In this document: positions 1 through 5,056 of the stretch, one piece after another
Layout: each line of letters begins with the position of its first letter
How positions within the stretch are numbered: the stretch's first letter is position 1
Program-made: the position numbers and the translations under genes
Source of the DNA: Eubacteriaceae bacterium UBA1433
GTDB lineage: Bacteria; Bacillota; Clostridia; Eubacteriales; UBA1433
Length of the DNA: 13,577 nt
Assembly (NCBI GenBank): GCA_002329295.1
Contig: DCTT01000019.1
Coordinates: 14,421-27,997 of the forward strand
Direction of reading: 5' to 3'
The notes under the pieces: model-generated
Told to the model about the DNA's origin: nothing
Database searches by the model: none
Seen by the model: the letters and a program-made list of their open reading frames with translations, nothing else

Positions 1-26
1 GCGCTACCAAACTGCGCCACACCCCG
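1..26 (-). tRNA. tRNA-Pro, 5' part only (cut by window edge)
   Basis: On the minus strand this reads CGGGGTGTGGCGCAGTTTGG and continues into TAGCGC at the window edge. That is the acceptor 5' strand, the D-stem and D-loop of a tRNA. The CGGGG start with a GTGGCGCAG...GGTAGCGC D-arm matches the tRNA-Pro consensus I know from Clostridia. The anticodon, T-arm and 3' end lie outside the window, so the proline identity rests on the 5' half alone. A well-formed promoter lies directly upstream, so this is probably the first gene of its transcript. Confidence 0.85.
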
Positions 27-41
27 ACAAAAGCAAAATAT

Positions 42-70
42 ATTATATGCATTTATACCCCATCTGTCAA
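42..70 (-). promoter_or_regulatory. sigma-A promoter of the tRNA-Pro gene
   Basis: On the minus strand there is a perfect -35 box TTGACA (65-70) and a perfect -10 box TATAAT (42-47), separated by exactly 17 bases. Transcription should begin near position 35, about 9 bases before the first tRNA base. This is the best promoter match in the window and suits a highly expressed stable RNA. Confidence 0.9.
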
Positions 71-88
71 CTTGATTTCTCAGTTATT

Positions 89-151
89 CATCAAGATAGA
101 TTCTAAAGTCTTGTCTTTTTCTCTTTACGATTAGGTTCTTTTATCTTGATG
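89..151. repeat. 10-bp perfect inverted repeat between tRNA-Pro and the DUF169 gene
   Basis: CATCAAGATA (89-98) and its exact reverse complement TATCTTGATG (142-151) are separated by 43 bases in the divergent intergenic region. They could be paired operator half-sites or chance in AT-rich DNA. No function can be assigned. Confidence 0.35.
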
Positions 152-196
152 CAAGCAAATGTTCGCAACAATTCGATTTATTTTCCAATGTAGTAA

Positions 197-205
197 TGTT
201 ATAAT
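197..205 (+). promoter_or_regulatory. extended -10 promoter candidate for the DUF169 gene
   Basis: TGTTATAAT combines a perfect -10 hexamer TATAAT (200-205) with the TG of an extended -10 element at 197-198. At the expected -35 place only a weak TTTATT (177-182) is visible, which an extended -10 can compensate. Transcription would start near 212, giving a leader of about 43 bases before the ATG at 255. Confidence 0.55.
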
Positions 206-254
206 AAAAACAAATAAAAATGATTTTCAAAAAAAGAACGGAAGATACTTTATC

Positions 255-1046
255 ATGGAAAAAATCAAACAATTGGACGAAATGCTCAAAGAATATATTC
301 GGCCTCTCACCTTTCCCGTAGCCGTAAAACTATTGAAAAAAGATGAGGAGTTTCCGGCTAAAACACGCAGGCCCAAAGAGGTGTTTGGCTCTCCCATCGC
401 TCTTTGCCAGGGCATTGGTATTGTTCGAAAATATGGGTGGACATTAGGATTTGGCGAAGGGGACAACGCCTGTGCGCCCTCTATGGCCTATTTTGGTTTT
501 CTTCCTTATACGGACAAACAGGCGCGCGGCGAGATTGTATATCCTTTGTATGCCAAAACCATAGAAGCCGGCAAACGCACCGAAGAAGCAGTAGGCCGCC
601 TTGATGAAGGTAAATTTGCAAAAATTTTGATTGCACCGCTGCATAAAGCCACTTTTGTCCCGGACGTTGTGTTGGTATACGGGCTACCGGGACAACTCGT
701 TCGTCTCGTGCAGGGAGCCAACTATGTAGAAGGCGGATACATTCCCGCAAAAGCAACCGGCAGAGCCGCCTGTATTTCCGAAATCGTCTCTCCATATAAC
801 GCCCAAGCATGTAATCTGACCATTCCCGGTGCCGGCGAAAAAGTCTTTGCCATGACCGGAGATGACGAAATTATCTTCTCGATCCCCTATAGCAAAATTG
901 ACGATGTCATTGAAGGTGTTTTGGTCACACATAAGAGCGGTATCGGGCGTTTTCCGTGGCCGATTGCCGGACTTCGTCTTTCACCGACCATGCCTGCCGA
1001 ATATAAATTCTTGCAAGTGATGGCGGGACTTGAAAAAGAAGAATAA
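255..1046 (+). CDS. DUF169 family protein (COG2043)
   Basis: A 263-residue soluble protein of the DUF169 family, whose biochemical role is not established to my knowledge. Family hallmarks visible are the N-terminal part with PVAVKL near residue 21, a Cys-Gln-Gly segment at 51-53, a GFGEGDNAC segment at 65-73 and a proline/glycine-rich C-terminal part with GIGRFPWP near 229-236. Four cysteines (51, 73, 173, 186) sit in the best conserved-looking segments and could bind metal or a cofactor, but this is inference. There is no signal peptide or membrane segment. I chose the ATG at 255 because the reading frame upstream to 159 is AT-rich, would start before the promoter, and looks non-coding; a modest GGAAG site lies about 10 bases before 255. 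The gene appears monocistronic: own promoter upstream, strong hairpin terminator 34 bases after the stop. The neighbouring fermentation operon is convergent, so shared function is not implied by an operon. Confidence 0.85.
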   Translation: MEKIKQLDEMLKEYIRPLTFPVAVKLLKKDEEFPAKTRRPKEVFGSPIALCQGIGIVRKYGWTLGFGEGDNACAPSMAYFGFLPYTDKQARGEIVYPLYAKTIEAGKRTEEAVGRLDEGKFAKILIAPLHKATFVPDVVLVYGLPGQLVRLVQGANYVEGGYIPAKATGRAACISEIVSPYNAQACNLTIPGAGEKVFAMTGDDEIIFSIPYSKIDDVIEGVLVTHKSGIGRFPWPIAGLRLSPTMPAEYKFLQVMAGLEKEE

Positions 1047-1079
1047 GTCTTCCATTATTCGACTAAGAGCACTTTTACG

Positions 1080-1123
1080 AAAATAAAAGCGCAAACCGAC
1101 CAAACGGTTCGCGCTTTTATTTT
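1080..1123. terminator. bidirectional intrinsic terminator after the DUF169 gene
   Basis: A 19-bp inverted repeat with one mismatch (arms 1080-1098 and 1105-1123, loop of 6). The GC-rich core (GCGC plus ACCG/CGGT) is flanked by A and T runs, so a U-rich tail follows on either strand. The one mismatch is A-C on the plus strand but becomes a G-U wobble on the minus strand, so the hairpin is slightly better for minus-strand transcripts. It ends the DUF169 transcript and can stop read-through from the convergent six-gene operon. Confidence 0.85.
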
Positions 1124-1440
1124 TATGCAATATAATTTCCCTGCCGCCAGTATCCTTTTTTCATCAGACATTACTTGTTGTGTTGCACAAGATTCTTCCG
1201 AACGTTCAGTTAAAAGCATCCTCGTACCTTTTGTCTACTGTAAATATACCAATCAGATAAAGAATGTTTAAAACAATACTCTCAACCCATCTCCCCGATA
1301 GATTAGACGCAGAAAAGGAAGTGTCAAGTCTATAACACTCCCCTTTTTGTTGATAATAAAATTTGAAGACTATCATTTTTCCCACTCCAAAATCACATTT
1401 TTTGAAATTTGAGAAGAAACATGCTCTTTGGATTGGTCTT
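1124..1440. other. convergent intergenic spacer without a recognisable gene
   Basis: About 320 bases between the two convergent transcripts. Besides the hairpin at 1313-1348 I see no RNA gene, repeat or protein-like frame with a ribosome binding site. An ATG at 1125 opens 48 codons, but it begins in the terminator tail with no ribosome binding site and a composition that resembles no family I know. Confidence 0.5.
1313..1348 (-). terminator. candidate terminator of the six-gene operon
   Basis: On the minus strand AAAAAGGGGAGTGT (1335-1348) pairs with ACACTTCCTTTT (1313-1324) through a 10-base loop, with a small internal asymmetry. It lies about 110 bases past the last gene of the operon. The T run on the 3' side is short, so it is a weaker terminator than the one at 1080-1123. 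Confidence 0.5.
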
Positions 1441-1464
1441 GTTATTTTGTTATTTTGTTATTTT
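1441..1464. repeat. three tandem copies of an 8-bp unit spanning the stop codon of the gamma-subunit gene
   Basis: GTTATTTT is repeated three times without interruption (1441-1448, 1449-1456, 1457-1464). On the minus strand it reads AAAATAAC x3, and the first copy supplies the last lysine and the TAA stop of the gamma-subunit gene. It looks like replication-slippage expansion at the 3' end and does not change the protein. Confidence 0.8.
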
Positions 1465-1991
1465 ACTGCTTGAAGTCCTTTGTCAAAAGCTTGGTAGTTC
1501 ATGTCCAAAAGATCTGCTTTGCTACCCAACATTTTTTTGATAATGGCCTTGCCGTCTTCTTCGCTCAAAGCGCCGCTCAATCCGATATAGGCACCTAAAA
1601 TAACAATGTTTGCTACTTTGGGAGACCCCAAATCGTTGGCTATGTCATTCGCCGGTACATAAAAGGCTGCAATATCACTATCCTCTACTTTGCTCGTTAC
1701 AAGAGAGCTGTTCACAATAATGCTTCCGCCTTTTTTGACCTTTTTCGCAAACTTATCAAAAGAAGGTTGATTCATCGCAATCAGCATATCTAATTTTGAT
1801 ACGGCCGGAGAACCGATTTCTTCGTCACTGATAATCACGGTGCAATTTGCCGTACCTCCCCTTTGCTCAGCGCCATAAGAAGGGTAAAAAGAGGCGTATT
1901 TTCCCGCATCACTTGCCGCATATCCCAGCATTTTGCCGATAGACATTACTCCCTGTCCGCCAAATCCTGCAATCAATACCGATTTTTCCAT
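1458..1991 (-). CDS. 2-oxoacid:ferredoxin oxidoreductase, gamma subunit
   Basis: A 177-residue protein of the pyruvate/2-oxoacid:ferredoxin oxidoreductase gamma family, the small subunit of the four-subunit VOR/KOR enzymes that convert a 2-oxoacid plus CoA to acyl-CoA and CO2 while reducing ferredoxin in the cytoplasm. The N-terminal glycine-rich segment GFGGQGV (residues 9-15) and the YGAEQRGGTANC segment (near 39-50) are the family signatures; this subunit helps form the CoA-binding part. Length is normal. It is the last gene of the operon, 9 bases after the beta gene, and its ribosome binding site AGGAGG is fused to the beta stop codon as TAGGAGG (1997-2003), which suggests translational coupling. 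The stop codon lies in an 8-bp tandem repeat. Substrate (2-oxoisovalerate, 2-oxoglutarate or another acid) cannot be read from this subunit. Confidence 0.9.
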   Translation of the reverse strand: MEKSVLIAGFGGQGVMSIGKMLGYAASDAGKYASFYPSYGAEQRGGTANCTVIISDEEIGSPAVSKLDMLIAMNQPSFDKFAKKVKKGGSIIVNSSLVTSKVEDSDIAAFYVPANDIANDLGSPKVANIVILGAYIGLSGALSEEDGKAIIKKMLGSKADLLDMNYQAFDKGLQAVK

Positions 1992-2000
1992 TTTGTCCTC

Positions 2001-2741
2001 CTATTTCACATCTTTAAACACGCCCAACGGGAATGCTTTCAGAACCGTTTCATCAATATAATTTGCGCACTCCGCAGGAGATTTTTTCCAGTTCGTGGGA
2101 CACATGGAGATCAGTTCAACAAATGAATATCCTTCTCCTTTTACCTGCAGTTCCACCGCCTTCATAATGCCCTGCTGTGCTTTCAGTATATTTTTTGCAT
2201 CGTGCAAAGCAAAACGTGCTACGTATTTCGGTGCGTCCAGCGTAGCAATCATTTCCGCCATACGCAAAGGCGCTCCATGCTCCTCAAGGCTCCTTCCGCT
2301 TTGTGCAGTGGTAGCTGTCTGTCCCAACATGGTAGTGGGTGCCATTTGACCGCCGGTCATGCCAAAGTTTGCATTGTTGATAAAAATAACCGTAATACTC
2401 TCTCCCCTGTTGGCAGCATGGATTGTCTCAGCGGTACCAATCGCCGCCAAGTCTCCATCCCCTTGATAAGAGATGACAAAATTTTCGGGATTGGCTCGCT
2501 TGATTGCCGTGGCAATCGCCCCTGCCCTGCCGTGCGCCGCACCAATTACATTAACATTAATCCAGGGCATGGCCAATCCGCCGCAACCGACAGGATAAAC
2601 CAAAACGGTTTTATCACGTAAGTTAAAATGCTCTAATGCTCTTGCAAAAAGCTTGTGCGCTGTGCCGTGACCGCAACCGGGACAGTATCCTGTGGGCGAG
2701 GTTTTTGATGTAAAACTTACTCTCTCATATATTTTTTCCAT
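2001..2741 (-). CDS. 2-oxoacid:ferredoxin oxidoreductase, beta subunit (TPP-binding)
   Basis: A 246-residue beta subunit that carries thiamine pyrophosphate and one [4Fe-4S] cluster. Visible motifs are the cluster ligands C20 and C23 in CPGCGHG, C53 in VGCGG and C214 in SMCP; the HGRA segment at 70-73; the TPP-Mg motif GDGD at 94-97 with the paired asparagines N122-N123; and GMTGGQ at 127-132. All are intact, so this is a competent catalytic subunit. The gene lies 10 bases after alpha and 9 before gamma. Its ribosome binding site is merged with the alpha stop codon (TAGGAGG, 2748-2754). It is the direct reference for the diverged paralogue at 8193-8927, which aligns almost without gaps. Product names KorB, VorC or similar are used inconsistently for this family, so no symbol is given. 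Confidence 0.93.
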   Translation of the reverse strand: MEKIYERVSFTSKTSPTGYCPGCGHGTAHKLFARALEHFNLRDKTVLVYPVGCGGLAMPWINVNVIGAAHGRAGAIATAIKRANPENFVISYQGDGDLAAIGTAETIHAANRGESITVIFINNANFGMTGGQMAPTTMLGQTATTAQSGRSLEEHGAPLRMAEMIATLDAPKYVARFALHDAKNILKAQQGIMKAVELQVKGEGYSFVELISMCPTNWKKSPAECANYIDETVLKAFPLGVFKDVK

Positions 2742-2751
2742 ACTATGCCTC

Positions 2752-3813
2752 CTACAGATTTTCTTTCACGGCCGCAACAACCATATCGGTTTCCAAAATC
2801 ACGCCGCCGGATGTTTGAATGGGAATAATTTGGCTTTGTCCCAAAACCGCATTTTGCACATCATAAATATATTGACCGGGAATGCTCATTTCCGCACAAA
2901 ACATTTTTTTAACTTTTGCATAATCCAGTTTTGCAAAGGCATCTTTAGGGAACGGGAACAATGTTATTGCCCGTATCAGTCCTACTTTAACGCCTTCAGC
3001 ACGCAACTCTTTTACTGCACTTTTCGCAATTCTCGCGCTGGAGCCGTATGCTGTTACAATATACTCCGCATCGTCCACCATGTATTCTTCCCAGCGTTGT
3101 TCGTTTTTCTCCCAAGCTTCATACATTGCTGCCATTTCCTTATTCTTTTTCTGCATCAATTCGCCCATCGGCATATAGGTGCTGAGTATCCTTGCCGATC
3201 CGTCATCGTTATATTTGTTGAACCGCCAAGAGTCGTTGCTTGGCAATTCTGCCAAATCTCTCATTTTCGGCAGTTCCACCACTTCCATCATATTGCCGAT
3301 CATACCATCTGCCAACACATACACAGGTGTGCGATATTTATCAGCAATATCAAAAGCTTCATAGACAAAATCAGCTGCTTCCTGCACATTTTGCGGTGCA
3401 ATGACAAAACAGCGAAATCCACCGGGTGCCGGCGCATGAACTGCAGAAAAATAGTCCTGCTGTGCCGGTTCTATCGTTCCGATAGCAGGGCCGCCTCTTG
3501 ACACATTGACCAATACTGCCGGTATTTGTCCGCCTGCCAAAAAAGAAATCCCTTCTGATTTTAAAGCGAACCCCGGTCCCGAAGAGCTTGTCATGGAACG
3601 AATGCCTGTGGCTGCTACACCGAAGACCATAAACACACTGGCAATTTCACTTTCACCTTGTATGAAATGCCCTCCCACTTCAGGCAGTCTTGCCGAAAGA
3701 TATTCCGGCACCTCATTTTGCGGTGTAATCGGATATCCCGCAAAAAAACGACATCCCGCACGTACTGCAGCTTCAGCAATCGCTTCATTGCCTTTAATAA
3801 ATTCTTTACTCAT
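2752..3813 (-). CDS. vorB: 2-oxoacid:ferredoxin oxidoreductase, alpha subunit (VorB-type)
   Basis: A 353-residue alpha subunit, containing the pyrimidine-binding domain for TPP and the C-terminal transketolase-like domain. The N-terminus has EAIAEAAVRAGCRF and GYPITP (26-31), followed by GESEIAS (53-59), whose Glu is expected to contact the TPP aminopyrimidine, and the SSSGPGFAL segment near 76-84. The length and the separate beta, gamma and ferredoxin genes match the four-subunit type that is usually annotated as 3-methyl-2-oxobutanoate dehydrogenase subunit VorB, though 2-oxoglutarate and other 2-oxoacid enzymes look alike. The start has a strong GGAGGTGA site a few bases upstream, directly after the ferredoxin stop codon. 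The symbol is family-level; substrate specificity is not proven. Confidence 0.9.
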   Translation of the reverse strand: MSKEFIKGNEAIAEAAVRAGCRFFAGYPITPQNEVPEYLSARLPEVGGHFIQGESEIASVFMVFGVAATGIRSMTSSSGPGFALKSEGISFLAGGQIPAVLVNVSRGGPAIGTIEPAQQDYFSAVHAPAPGGFRCFVIAPQNVQEAADFVYEAFDIADKYRTPVYVLADGMIGNMMEVVELPKMRDLAELPSNDSWRFNKYNDDGSARILSTYMPMGELMQKKNKEMAAMYEAWEKNEQRWEEYMVDDAEYIVTAYGSSARIAKSAVKELRAEGVKVGLIRAITLFPFPKDAFAKLDYAKVKKMFCAEMSIPGQYIYDVQNAVLGQSQIIPIQTSGGVILETDMVVAAVKENL

Positions 3814-3828
3814 TCTTTCACCTCCATG

Positions 3829-4032
3829 TTACTTATAAACCGTAATGGCCATATCGGGGCAAACAATAGCGCATAACTTGCATCCAATACACTGACTTTC
3901 GTCTGTTTGCTCGGCAACATTATAGCCTTTACTGTTTACCGTTCGACCAATCTGAATGATTTGTTTCGGACATTCTTTCACGCACAGTCCGCAACTTTTG
4001 CAGAATTCTTTGTCAATTTCAATTTTTGCCAT
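3829..4032 (-). CDS. 2x[4Fe-4S] ferredoxin-type delta subunit of the 2-oxoacid oxidoreductase
   Basis: A 67-residue ferredoxin with two complete CX2CX2CX3CP motifs: C11, C14, C17, C21-P22 and C48, C51, C54, C58-P59. Each should bind one [4Fe-4S] cluster using three cysteines of one motif plus the last cysteine of the other. As the first oxidoreductase gene in the operon it is best read as the delta subunit that passes electrons from the TPP site to free ferredoxin. It sits 11 bases after the ketopantoate-reductase-like gene and 15 before alpha. Its ribosome binding site AGGAGGTG (4038-4045) overlaps the upstream TAG stop codon, so translation is probably coupled. Confidence 0.92.
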   Translation of the reverse strand: MAKIEIDKEFCKSCGLCVKECPKQIIQIGRTVNSKGYNVAEQTDESQCIGCKLCAIVCPDMAITVYK

Positions 4033-4043
4033 AAGAACACCTC

Positions 4044-5015
4044 CTATTTTGTAGCATTTTCTTGATACTGATCCGCATAGTGATCTTCAATCACTCTTGT
4101 AAGCAAGTAAACCATTTTATTATACGGTGTAGCCACGCCAAGTTCTTCTCCATATTTGGCAATGGCACCGTTTAAGGTTTCAATCTCTGTTTGACGTTTC
4201 GTGATAAGCATGTCCTGTGCTGTCGACGACCAGTGATGGGCAAGGTCTGAGGTATAGACTGTGCGAAGAGTTTGCATAAATTTATCCCCGTCTAAGCCTT
4301 CAATTCCCTTGGCTTTGGCAACAGCACACACTTCGTCCACAATCAATTCCAGCAATGTAAAATAGTTTTCATCTTTCGCAACAATGGAGGGTTTCAGGCG
4401 AACCAAAGCTTGAGGCGCATTTCCCGAAATGTTCAACAGCGCTTTGGTCCACACATGCAAATCGGCTTCATCATCATATCTATATATTACACCGCCTTTT
4501 GCAAAAGCCTCCGTCAAATACTTTTGCACTTCTTCTTGCTCTGCAGACTTTATTTTGCTGCCGGCAAAAATATGACATTCACCGAACACGTTACCCAACA
4601 CTTCTCCCGGCTGCAAGATACGACTGCTCACATTGAGACATCCATAAAAAATTTTTTCTTCCGGAATATATTGTGCCAATTTTTCAGGATTTCCCAGGCC
4701 GTTTTGAAACGTTCCTACAAAAGTATTCGGCCCGATAAGCTCTTTTGCTCCTTTTATCGCTTCACCTGTAACGGTAGTTTTTGTTAAGACAATCACAATG
4801 TCCATCACACCCAGACCTTCAGCAGAATAAGCGGTTTTCATCTTTACAGTCTCTTTATCGCCGTTGGGATAGTTCACAGTCAGTCCCTTCGCGGCAATTT
4901 GATCCATATGCTCCTTAAAGGGGTCTACCAATATCACATCCGCGCCCCCTTTTGCTAAAAAAGCTGCTACGATGCTTCCAATGGCTCCGGCTCCAACAAA
5001 TGCTATTTTTTTCAT
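4044..5015 (-). CDS. ketopantoate reductase family 2-oxoacid dehydrogenase (PanE/ApbA-like)
   Basis: A 323-residue NAD(P)H-dependent reductase of the 2-dehydropantoate 2-reductase family. The N-terminal Rossmann motif is GAGAIGS (8-14); QNGLGN (104-109) is the family's cofactor/substrate loop; K191 and N195 in WTKALLN correspond to the catalytic lysine helix; and SS...QD...KRQTEIE (263-279) holds the conserved acidic residue E277. All expected catalytic residues are present. An aspartate (D31) ends the second strand, which in Rossmann folds often disfavours NADPH and may indicate NADH use. In the operon it lies between the flavin reductase (41 bases) and the ferredoxin (11 bases), so it may act on the same 2-oxoacids as the oxidoreductase, forming 2-hydroxyacids, rather than make pantoate; a PanE-family enzyme with that role is known in Lactococcus lactis. 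A good AGAGGG site precedes the ATG. No panB or panC is nearby. Confidence 0.85.
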   Translation of the reverse strand: MKKIAFVGAGAIGSIVAAFLAKGGADVILVDPFKEHMDQIAAKGLTVNYPNGDKETVKMKTAYSAEGLGVMDIVIVLTKTTVTGEAIKGAKELIGPNTFVGTFQNGLGNPEKLAQYIPEEKIFYGCLNVSSRILQPGEVLGNVFGECHIFAGSKIKSAEQEEVQKYLTEAFAKGGVIYRYDDEADLHVWTKALLNISGNAPQALVRLKPSIVAKDENYFTLLELIVDEVCAVAKAKGIEGLDGDKFMQTLRTVYTSDLAHHWSSTAQDMLITKRQTEIETLNGAIAKYGEELGVATPYNKMVYLLTRVIEDHYADQYQENATK

Positions 5016-5056
5016 GATTTTCCCTCTTTCTCAAATAAAGATGTCTTGATGTCGTT

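Noticed and set aside
159..254. N-terminal extension of the DUF169 gene to the ATG at 159
   Set aside because: It would start upstream of the TATAAT at 200-205, is AT-rich with no family similarity, and the ATG at 255 begins the recognisable domain.
1125..1271. 48-codon plus-strand frame in the convergent spacer
   Set aside because: It starts inside the terminator tail, has no ribosome binding site or promoter and resembles nothing known.
2692..3501. 269-codon plus-strand frame antisense to the alpha and beta subunit genes
   Set aside because: It is the shadow of well-supported genes on the other strand, has a Phe/His/Cys-rich composition, no ribosome binding site and no family resemblance.
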